From contig NC_087064.1 in NCBI RefSeq assembly GCF_963678635.1, forward strand, positions 30,161,740-30,225,739: a stretch of DNA of 64,000 nucleotides, read 5' to 3'. Origin of the DNA: Symsagittifera roscoffensis. Lineage: Eukaryota > Xenacoelomorpha > Acoela > Convolutidae. The notes under the pieces were generated by a model. It ran no database searches, was not told where the DNA came from, and worked only from the letters and a program-made list of their open reading frames with translations. Made by a program: the position numbers and the translations under genes. Shown piece by piece: positions 23,305 through 31,315 of this stretch. Position 1 is the stretch's first letter. Every line of letters starts with the position of its first letter.

Positions 23305-23788
23305 TCCGGAATATTTGTGCTCGGGTGGTTTTTTTTTTCTTCAGACAAATTTCGAATTTTTTACTAGCAATGTTTGACGGATTTTTCAAATATCATTCAA
23401 AAGCTATTGTTGTCTTGAGCTTAAATTCGAAAAAATATTTCACCTGTGATGATTTTTTGTAACGTTATGGTGGTTTGAAGATTGCCAATTTGGCCAATTT
23501 GGGACAAATAACGCGTGATACGAGATTTAATCCTTATTAGAAATCGTTCCAAATTGGTTGGTTCAAGGACGCTTATATGCCATAATTGTTTTGTTAATTG
23601 GAGCAAAACTTATCACTTTCCACTTAATATGACATGTTGAAAATGTTTTCACAAAAATCTCAATTTTTTTCAATTTTTTTTTAAATTTTATTTTATTTTA
23701 TTTAAATTTTTCATGTTATTACTGCTCTGTAGACCTTAAAAGACAATCGGAACATTCAGGGCTTCGCCCTGATACGAGCAGTCTTGTT
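23305..23788 (+). mobile_element. non-autonomous repeat, family B, copy 2
   Basis: It starts GGAATATTTGTGCTCGGG, carries the GGCCAATTTGGGACA core near 23490, and ends CAGGGCTTCGCCCTGATACG, AGCAGTCTTGT. It matches copy 1 along about 480 bp. No ORF. Confidence 0.8.
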
Positions 23789-24448
23789 GTTATTAGGCAC
23801 CGGAGCACAAGTAGGCAAATAGTTAGTTTTGAGTATTTTCTTCTGTAACAAAAAACTTGCAACTCGTGTGTTAAATTAAATTCAGTTCTTAAGAATTAAT
23901 GAACGTAATGATGAGACTTATATTGATTGTGATGATTTTTTTTCCGCTAAAAAGTATTAAATTTGTTCACGCTCAAGTTTGATTTTTTTGTGATTTACTT
24001 TTGAACTTTTCCAGGTCATTTGTTTTGCTAAAAAAGCAGATTCCACTATTGAGCAGCAAAAATGAACAACTTCTATTTTCAAAAGTGCATTTTTGGTTTT
24101 TTGTTTACTCAAATGAATTAAAAAATTACCTAATGATCCCCAATCCCGTTTTCTCAGTTGGATGTTAACCATACATAGTTTTGTTTTAATTTCGACCAAC
24201 TTGAAGGGCATATATCTGTTTCTTTGAAATTTGTAGTTTTTCGAACCCCAAATCAGTATTTTTTTCCATTTTGTTGCTTTCCTTTACCCTTTTCCAACTG
24301 TCTGCTGGCTGCATTCCAAATTTCCGATCATCTGACTTTTGGTTTGCTCAAACTGAAATATGTTTTTGTGGCCGCAATCAATAAAAGTTTATATTGCTAT
24401 CATGGCAAATCTTTATAAAAATTTTGTGGAATTGCTCTGCTTATGTAG

Positions 24449-24637
24449 ACCCGATCCTAGCCGGAACAGGAGTGGACGATTACAAGGTCATGTCAGTGTT
24501 GACCATTGCATTCCTCTTCACAACTGTCGGACTGTGTCTCGTCATAATCCTACTCGGATTCCTCGACTGTTGTCGGCTGATTAAATTGGAAGACAGGATC
24601 CCTTTCGGAGTTCTCATAATAATGGCACTGCTTATGT
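24449..24637 (+). CDS. claudin-like gene, common exon 2 (TM2 and start of TM3)
   Basis: Acceptor TTATGTAG precedes the exon. It starts with AC, which completes a phase-1 codon from any of the four upstream exons. It then reads PILAGTGVDDYK, a second membrane segment (VMSVLTIAFLFTTVGLCLVI and following LLGFL), a short cytoplasmic turn with DCCRLIKLEDRI, and the start of the third membrane segment (GVLIIMALLM). It ends ATGT before GTGAGC, phase 1. In claudins the segment after the second loop Cys likewise runs directly into TM2. Codon use is clearly richer in GC than the flanking introns. Confidence 0.78.
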
Positions 24638-25303
24638 GTGAGCTACAAAAACTTAAATTTTACAATATTCATTTTTTACGGCTTCGAAATTGGATATAAA
24701 AATTAATTAAAAATAAACAAAAACAAGCAAGCATTAATAATGTTTTGTTATCATTCCGGATCTTGTTAACAACCCCCCCCCCATATTGCAATGGGGGGGG
24801 GGGGTGTTCGTAAGCAGGTACTTAATTCGTTTATGCTTAATCAATTCTCTCTTTATATGATTCGTTACAAGGTACCATAGCGGGGGGGGGGGGGGGAGAA
24901 GACATCAATGTTTTTCTGATTGTGCAAAACAATTAACTGGAAAATTGGCGCAATAGAAAATGATTCAACTGGAAATGAGCTCTGAATTTTTAAAACAAAA
25001 CAAAGCATTTTATAATTGATCATCTAAATTTTCCACTACTTTTTTTCTCCTCTTGCAAATGCAGCCTGAATTTGCTGCCAAATTTTAACATTCAGTGATA
25101 ATCGCCAGTTTGTTCATTTAAGGATGGAATGAAACAAATACATATTCTTCTAAGTGGGTTAGTTTTATCAAAAATGAGGCAATCATAGAAGGTTCTTGAA
25201 ATTCAAAGAGCATTTAGCAAGTAAAATTGTTAGATTGACTTTGTTTCCACTGTTCTATCTCAGTGTTGGCAGGTTTTATAAAATCAAAAAGTGTTTTTTT
25301 TAG
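24638..25303 (+). other. intron 2 of the claudin-like gene
   Basis: The intron is GTGAGC...TTTTTTTAG, 666 bp. Bases 24771-24900 hold long C- and G-runs (up to about 14 G) inside a repeat that resembles 13552-13760. The rest is AT-rich. Confidence 0.65.
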
Positions 25304-25677
25304 TTGTCTGTAGTGTAGTTACAGCTAGTGTTCCGACCAGCGAGTACCACATCCAGAAGCGGGATTTCAACAGCCTCGACACAAGATCTGAGTCATTCTA
25401 CTACAAAGTTCTCATCAAGTTCGCCAACTCGGATCTATTCGACGACAAGGCCAAAGCCCGAATCAAATCAGATCTCAAGAAGAAAGAACTCAAGGTCAAA
25501 TTCGGATGGGTTCTTGGAATGATTTGGGCTGCGACTTTTTTTGCAGCTCTAGCTGTGGCGTTGTTTGCAGTCGCGAAATTTTGTCCACCCGAGAAGTTCA
25601 GTAATGATAAAAGGAAACAGTCAGACGACAAGAAAATGACATGGAACATTCCATCTAGGAAATATGGAACCACCTGA
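25304..25677 (+). CDS. claudin-like gene, common exon 3 (TM3 end, loop 2, TM4, tail)
   Basis: Acceptor TTTTTTTAG. The exon begins TT, completing the phase-1 codon, and continues VCSVVTASVP, the end of TM3. The second extracellular loop, about 50 residues, is rich in charged residues (FDDKAKARIKSDLKKKELK). TM4 begins KFGWVLGMIWAATFFAALA. The cytoplasmic tail, about 30 residues, is basic and ends RKYGTT before TGA 25675-25677. The four-pass topology with both ends inside, and the loop-1 Cys pair in the upstream exons, fit the claudin/PMP22/EMP superfamily. The second loop is longer than in most claudins. A polyadenylation signal follows 129 bases after the stop. Function in cell contact or barrier formation is inferred from family resemblance only. 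Confidence 0.8.
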
Positions 25678-25805
25678 TGGGCTTTTCGTTTAGAATTATT
25701 TTAAAACGAAATATGAGAATTTTAAGAGAAAAAAGCTGGAAGCTTAAAGTTTTGGCGTTAAAAACTTGGAATATCTAATTATGTAGATGCATATTTAGCT
25801 TTTGT

Positions 25806-25811
25806 AATAAA
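25806..25811 (+). terminator. polyadenylation signal of the claudin-like gene
   Basis: AATAAA lies 129 bases after the stop codon of the last exon, on the same strand and without another candidate nearer to the stop. Confidence 0.6.
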
Positions 25812-25945
25812 AATCCAAGATATTTCTTTTTTGAGCGAAAAAATTCCCAAACTTCTATCAACAGAAAATAACTTATAGTTCAACTCAATAGCAGATTTAC
25901 AGGTAATGCTACAAGAAGCACGTTAATTTCTCAATAATGTAGACT

Positions 25946-26174
25946 GAGGGTCGGATCTAGGATTTTCTCGAAGCTTCAAAATCAATACACATTGAGGCTA
26001 AGGGAGCCTTTAGAAAAAAAATTTGGCTTGGTTGCTGAAAAAGGATGTCATAAAAAACATTCAAAGGGGGGGGGACCTTTTGGATGCCGGGGGGGGGGGG
26101 GGGGGGGTGTCGAATCCCTGAGGGGATAGGAGGAAGAGGATGCGTCCGCCCCGACCTCCCTATATCCGTCCCTG
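25946..26174 (-). mobile_element. hAT-like MITE, short copy
   Basis: TGTAGACT flanks both sides exactly (25938-25945 and 26175-26182), an 8-bp target duplication. The ends GAGGGTCGGATCTAGG and, reversed, CAGGGACGGATATAGG are imperfect inverted repeats. The interior matches the copy at 26398-26822 in reverse orientation and contains a G-run of about 19 bases near 26089. Confidence 0.85.
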
Positions 26175-26397
26175 TGTAGACTTGTTCTAAATTCCACTGA
26201 GAGGGCCAAATTTTCCAGGCCACAATTTCTGAGACTAGTGGGAGTATTACTAAAATAAGGCAGCTCGTATCAAATTTTGTAAGACTGGTTTTTGCTCGAA
26301 CTAAATTTTCTAATTTGCTAAATTTTCAATAATAAATAGCACTAAACGGACCAAGAAGCTTGCTTCTTTTCAACTTTGGATAACTTCGAGCGCAAAA

Positions 26398-26822
26398 CAG
26401 GGGCGTATTTAGGGCGAAGGGACGAACGCCCCCCCGCCCTCAGGGATTCGACCCCCTGCCGACCCAAAAGGTTCCCCCTTTGGTACTTTTTAAGAAATCA
26501 CCTTTTTGCCGATCGACCTTGAAACTTTTCTAAAGGCTCCGTACGCGTCAATATACACTAACTTTGAGGGCGAGCGCGCGCCAAAAAAACGCGATTTTTG
26601 TTCAAAATTTTCCAAAAAGTGCCCAAAAACGGCCTTTTTGACCTGTTTTTTTTTCTTCAAAAAATTGCCTGCAGCGCACAAAATTTGACCAAAACAGCGT
26701 CTTTTTAACGCTTTAGGGCAGCTCGGAAAATCAATTTTGTCTACTTGAAAAAAAGGTCGTCAAAATTTTCGAAAACTTGAAAATTCGCCCCCTCCCTCGA
26801 GAAAACCCTAGATCCGCCCCTG
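26398..26822 (+). mobile_element. hAT-like MITE, longer copy
   Basis: The ends CAGGGGCGTATTTAGG and CCTAGATCCGCCCCTG are inverted repeats. The interior shares AAAGGCTCC, GAGGGCGAGCGCGCGCC and AGCTCGGAAAATCAATTTTG with the copy at 10267-10606. The flanks (GCGCAAAA, CCGTACAT) do not give a clear duplication. No ORF. Confidence 0.78.
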
Positions 26823-28499
26823 CCGTACATAATTAATTACCGCATAGCCGATCAGAGTTATAGGTAAATTGCTAAAAGCTCTAAAACTAACCAAAAGAAG
26901 CGCAGGTGTTTTATTGGAACGAATTTAGGATCTTCTCGTTTCTGGGCATTTTCTTTGCGTCTAAGTAAAATATGAGGCTGATAATTGAAAACTTGGCCAT
27001 AAAAATTGTAATTGATCAAATTGGATCAAAAGTTGCAATTGGATCATAATTTGATCAAATCGGATCAAACTTCATGTCATGACATTTTTGTTTTACCGAT
27101 TAATTTTTTTTACAGAAGTTTTCTTGGTTACTAATTATCCTCGAAGAGAGCAGAAAAAAATTTCAATCCATGTACCAGCACTAGGAGATGAAACGCATTT
27201 TGAAAAACTCATAATTTTTGCTAGCCTCTCAGAACAAATTGTTCCTAAGGTCTTTCGTATTATGGTCTACTCAGTCTGATACGAAAAAACTTATAGCCCC
27301 GTCAGTTTGTCAATTTTTAATTGACTTTAAAACTATTTTTGTGCTGTCGTTCGTAAGTGCATTCATACAAAAGAGCACCCATATTTCATTATTACTAAAC
27401 TTAGCGCTGCATACAAATGCCAGTTATGCTTAAACTAAAAAAGATACTTACGCTTTTTGACTGCTTATTTGTATTTGCTTTGTCTGAGTTATTAACTTCA
27501 GGGGGTACAACTTACTGAGGAGCTATAATTGGAAAAACCCTTTTCATACTATCAACGACTACAAACAATAATTTAAGTTATAAAATACTCAGTAAGATTT
27601 TAGTAAATTGCTAAATAGATTACTGAGTTTGCAGTCAAATTTTGGGTTTTCAGTAATTCAGAAAACGATATTCTATGAGACTAAAAAAGAAATCGAATAC
27701 GTGCTTGCAATTAATTTGTTGAAATCAAAAAAAAAAACAAAATTTGAACACACCCTAAAAAATTGTCTTTACAAAGATTTCCACTAGCTCTCAAAACTAC
27801 TAGTTTTTGGAAACATATTTTGTCCGAAAGCTATTTTAAACTTCCTACTGCTGTTCATAAAATTGTTTAAGTATCAATAACACACTTCCAAGGCGCTTTG
27901 ATGAATGACCAAATTAAAACATTACAAAATTTTCAATTCGTAACCCTGCTATAATTTTTATCACAATTTTTTCAACTATACGTCAAACGTTCATGAATAT
28001 ATAATAGGATGTTGAAAAGAAAATAAACGAAAGGTGAAAAAATTTTTCTTTCAATTCATCGGTTGAAAACAAAACTTTAGTCATACCGTGGCTGTACTTT
28101 AACATCATAATTTTGTCGCAACAATACAAAATTGAACAACAATGCTCGTATCATGGAAAATTCTGAATGCTCGCACTGCCTTGTAAACCCTATGAGTAGG
28201 TCTTTTTTTTCATTTTTTACCATAATTTTCAAGTTTCAGGTTTTTTTTTTCAAGAAAAAATTGTTTGAAACTTTTTCTTTGTGTTCCACCTACGCGCTGT
28301 TTTCAGAATGAAAAGTGATGCATTTACAATCCACTAACCTGTTAAAAAGAATCAAACATTTTACCTAATGTCTAGTAGTAACCTGCCAAATATCTTACCT
28401 CCGTTGAATGTACCAGATTCTGGGCCTGATTAATTAGCCGCTAACGCGTTGATGACATGAAAATTATTGCGCGTTAATTGTTCCCAATTGGTAAATTTC
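26823..28499. other. stretch without a recognised gene
   Basis: One exon-like piece is seen at about 27115-27250. TTTTTTTACAG precedes an open frame with VFLVTNYPRREQKKISIHV and ends CCTAAG before GTCTTT. It has no recognised family and no partner exon. Otherwise the sequence is AT-rich with simple runs. Confidence 0.4.
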
Positions 28500-28875
28500 A
28501 TGCTTCCATAACACTACGAAAAACAAACACAGCCAACAGACAGTTGAAAAAATCAATGAACGCAAGTAAACAAAAAAAATACTGACTTCTTTTTTGGAAA
28601 AAAAAATCTCAAATTTCGATTTTCCGAGCAAAAAAATATATGAACTCAAATCTCTTTCAAATTCATGAACAAATTTATAATTGCAAGTTTTAGGTCAGGT
28701 CGATCACGTTTTTCGTGGCTTTCATTTGCTTTTTTATGGACTCAGTTTCGTTGTTTGATAGTTGGAAATGAATTGAACTTAAAAAGAAATCAAATGTCAA
28801 ATCACGAAACAGTAGAACTTGCCTGAACTAATTTCCCGAAAAAATCATCACGACCAATATAAAAGTCTGAACTAC
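28500..28875 (+). repeat. dispersed repeat family A, copy 1 (5' part, split by the BEL insertion)
   Basis: It shares AATGAACGCAAG, TCGATCACGTTTTTCGTG, AAATCAAATGTCAAA and AAAAAATCATCACGACC with the copies at 50307-50769 and 54660-55150. The copy continues after the BEL element at 38293 with ACTACGTTCATCGACTCTTAA. Confidence 0.8.
28871..28875 (+). repeat. target site duplication ACTAC, left
   Basis: ACTAC directly precedes the TG of the 5' LTR, and the same five bases follow the 3' LTR at 38293-38297. Five bases is the usual length for BEL/Pao integrases. The uninterrupted site is seen in a related repeat copy at about 55120. Confidence 0.88.
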
Positions 28876-29331
28876 TGTTGCAGCGCAAATGTAAGTGAGA
28901 CAACAAATGCATATAAATATAAAAACATATAAAATAAGCACAGTTGACCGAGTGGCCTAAGCTACAATAACGCCCACTATATAGACTCGACAGTTGACGT
29001 AGGTTCGAGTCCCCCACCTGCCCATGTATTAATATACTAAAAAAGGGGGTTATATCCTATTTTAACTGTTCTTTGATTCTAATTCGGTTCAGTCTTGATT
29101 AAGGCTGACCGCTAAAAAAGAGCACTTTGTCTCAAGGACATTACCGACCGGTTCTTGCGGCTAGCTTGCGCCAATTTGTTATTGAAGCTGTGAAGTGGTG
29201 ACGAATAGTATTGAAGTTAAACGATGTTTATGCTCGACGGAGATTATGATGAGTTTTTGCCGATAAATGCTCTCATTAATTTAAACTTCTTGATCCTTCA
29301 TATTTGTTGATTTACGGAGATTGAGCGCACA
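28876..29331 (+). repeat. 5' LTR of BEL element 2
   Basis: It runs from TGTTGCAGCGC to ATTGAGCGCACA, 456 bp, the same length as the 3' LTR. A tRNA-like segment sits at 28938-29015 (box A TTGACCGAGTGG 28944-28955, box B GGTTCGAGTCC 29002-29012). The conserved hairpin is at 29090-29107. Confidence 0.94.
28938..29015 (+). other. tRNA-like segment in 5' LTR
   Basis: Box A differs from element 1 by one base (GACC for GGCC) and box B is identical. The middle part is unlike that of element 1, so the boxes are better conserved than the sequence between them. Confidence 0.7.
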
Positions 29332-29334
29332 TTT

Positions 29335-29352
29335 TGGCGCCCCACAAGGGAC
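29335..29352 (+). other. primer-binding site of BEL element 2
   Basis: TGGCGCCCCACAAGGGAC begins three bases after the LTR. TGG would pair with the CCA end of a tRNA, as in other LTR elements. I cannot say which tRNA. Confidence 0.7.
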
Positions 29353-29499
29353 ACGAGTGCCCTTATTGTTCGGTTAATCAGAGCTTCGTCATATAAGGTA
29401 TATTACTGGCAAAACCGGCGACGTAATTTACTCTCTATTCGCTGGCCTCCATAAAGTACTCGATATTCGCCAGACCCGAGCGCAATTTTTCCAGAAGAG

Positions 29500-29640
29500 C
29501 TGTGTATCGTTATCCGAGGTGGATTTTCAGACGCTGTTTGTTCTCAGACGACGTGAATTTGCAGACCACGGTTATTAGGTGACGTGTATTCGCAGACGAC
29601 GAGTATTCCCAGACGCGGCTTCTTCCCTGGCAAGGTGTCT
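29500..29640 (+). repeat. short degenerate repeats in the BEL leader
   Basis: CAGACGACG-like words (CAGACGCTG, CAGACGACG, CAGACCACG, CAGACGACG, CAGACGCGG) recur five times between about 29525 and 29620, each preceded by TTC or TTT plus a few bases. The purpose is unknown; packaging signals are often in this part of an LTR element RNA. Confidence 0.6.
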
Positions 29641-29721
29641 TCATAAACGAGGTGTGATGTCAAGGCGCCGACTTCCCGTCGTGGTTTTTGAGGCCCACAG
29701 CAGAGGCCGACAATTCATTGA

Positions 29722-29814
29722 ATGAGTACAGTCCTGAGAGTTAAAGAGAGGGTTTTAGAAAAAGAAAACAACTCAGGCCTGTTCCCAACCGAAGACCGCT
29801 TAATCTCCAAAACT
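29722..29814 (+). CDS. putative spliced 5' exon of BEL gag
   Basis: ATG 29722 opens a frame of exactly 31 codons that reaches ACT, followed by GTAAGT, a perfect donor, in phase 0. The gag frame at 31316 begins directly after TTTCAG, also in phase 0. The gag frame has no ATG of its own before its first conserved part, because the in-frame TAA at 31301 precedes it and only TTG codons follow. A spliced start therefore solves how gag begins. Inference from splice signals and phase only. Confidence 0.5.
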
Positions 29815-30227
29815 GTAAGTTTCTACTGATTTAAAAACATTCTAGTTGTGCTATAAAATTTTATATGATGTCTTATATGGTTGAATTTTTTCCGCAAGCT
29901 AGCAACCGGTAATTTTTTCTCAACACTCAAAAATTTTGGGCAGTTCTGTTGAAATGAAATAACTTACAATCAATACTAAGTCAGTTACTTGGCTTTTTTT
30001 CTCAATACCAAAATTTTTTGGATATTTGTGAACGGAATCTTAATCCGTGAAATCGGATCATAGACAAGAGGTACTGGACTAGTTTTTGGATTGGTTTACG
30101 ACTCGAACCTGCTGACCAAAATTTTCCGAAAAATTTTGGAAAAAAAATTTAAAAAAATAGCCAAAAAATCCTCAATACGTCACCAGAATTCTGTGAAACT
30201 GTGCTGTAACATGACACCAAACTTATG

Positions 30228-30545
30228 GTAAGTGGTCTGGTAGCGAAATATTAGGCAAATTAAGTTGAGTTTTTTCATCCTCAGGTTTTTTCCGCGTGTG
30301 TTGTTGAACTTAACCAATTTGCCTGGTCCCCCAACCACCATTGGTGAAACTGAAAGCCAGTTCGCTTCAAGTAAATCTAAGCCGTTTCAGCCCGTCCGAT
30401 TATTGACTTCGTTGCGCGACCGACACTGATGTTAAGTGGTCAGGTACGGTGATATTAAGTGAGTTAAGTTGAATTCTTTCATCCTCAGGTTTACTCCGTG
30501 TGCGTTGTTGGAGTTCAACCGACCTACTTAATTTCCCACCCCGTT
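30228..30545 (+). repeat. imperfect tandem duplication in the BEL leader
   Basis: About 110 bp beginning TAAGTGGTC[TA]GG and including CATCCTCAGGTTT and GTTGTTG occurs at 30228-30345 and again at 30431-30545, some 204 bp apart. Each copy has a polypyrimidine-AG acceptor-like site. Confidence 0.75.
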
Positions 30546-30589
30546 GGCACTTAAGCGTAACGTAGCCGTCGCATAGGTCTCTTAAGTAG

Positions 30590-31225
30590 ATGGTATTCAT
30601 TCTAGGAGCTAGTCCTTTAGACCACGCGCTCCGTATACTATCCGCACCGTCTCAAAAGCGCGTGAAAGAGACTTGTTTCACAAAGCCCTGTTTAAGCTTT
30701 AACTTTAACGCCAGGGACTCGCAGAAAACTATCCAATACTATCCGCACCACTTTTTGTCGAATCGGAAAGATCTAGTTATTTGGCACGACGCGATAAATA
30801 ACTCCATTAGTAAGCATGGCAGCAACAACAACCGTAGTTTGAGTACTGACCAACTTAAGAGCCTTCTTTTGACATACAAGGAGAATATTACCGCTATTGT
30901 ATACTGTCGCCGCAATGGTACGGACAATGTAGAAAAAGAGTTGAAAAAGAGAGGTATTCTCGTTCTTAACATAGTTGAGGATTTTATCTCAAAGCGAAAG
31001 GCCAAAGACCAAGTACTTATCGAAAAGTACAAAAAGCTGCATCAGCCCCCTTCCCTTGAGTTGAAGACTCTGTTGTTACTTAGACGATACAGTGCTGACC
31101 TAAGTACACTGAAACCTAAGAAGAAGCGGAACCGTTTGTCGCCTAAGAATCGTAGAGCGATTCACAAAAGACTTAAAGCGTTAAAATTTCAAGTTACTCC
31201 CCCTTGTAAGTTATTGATGTATTAG
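30590..31225 (+). CDS. extra ORF (ORF1) ahead of gag in BEL element 2, SGNH-like?
   Basis: It is 211 codons and intact. ATG comes directly after an in-frame TAG, so the start is fixed. The N-terminus FILGAS looks like a degenerate block I (GDS-type) of SGNH hydrolases. DLVIWHDAINNSIS in the middle recalls the later conserved blocks, and TAIVYCRRNG and ILVLNIVEDF are predicted beta strands. The C-terminus is very basic (KPKKKRNRL and similar), which suggests nucleic-acid binding or nuclear targeting. Leu and Lys are abundant and there is no signal peptide. It is the only long frame of this element without a stop. The SGNH link is inference from a few motifs; otherwise the protein is unrecognised. 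Confidence 0.55.
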   Translation: MVFILGASPLDHALRILSAPSQKRVKETCFTKPCLSFNFNARDSQKTIQYYPHHFLSNRKDLVIWHDAINNSISKHGSNNNRSLSTDQLKSLLLTYKENITAIVYCRRNGTDNVEKELKKRGILVLNIVEDFISKRKAKDQVLIEKYKKLHQPPSLELKTLLLLRRYSADLSTLKPKKKRNRLSPKNRRAIHKRLKALKFQVTPPCKLLMY

Positions 31226-31315
31226 AGTATTTTGTGGATTTACTTGAGTGAAAATAAAGTATTTTCTGAGAGTCGTTTATTTCTGAAATTTTTAAGCATG
31301 TAAGTTAAGTTTCAG

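Larger units (their letters stand above)
29815..31315 (+). other. putative intron in the BEL leader, containing ORF1
   Basis: GTAAGT at 29815 and TTTCAG ending at 31315 bound 1501 bp. Two more acceptor-like sites CATCCTCAG (about 30283 and 30487) lie upstream of ORF1, so an alternative splice could place ORF1 close to the cap. Confidence 0.45.
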
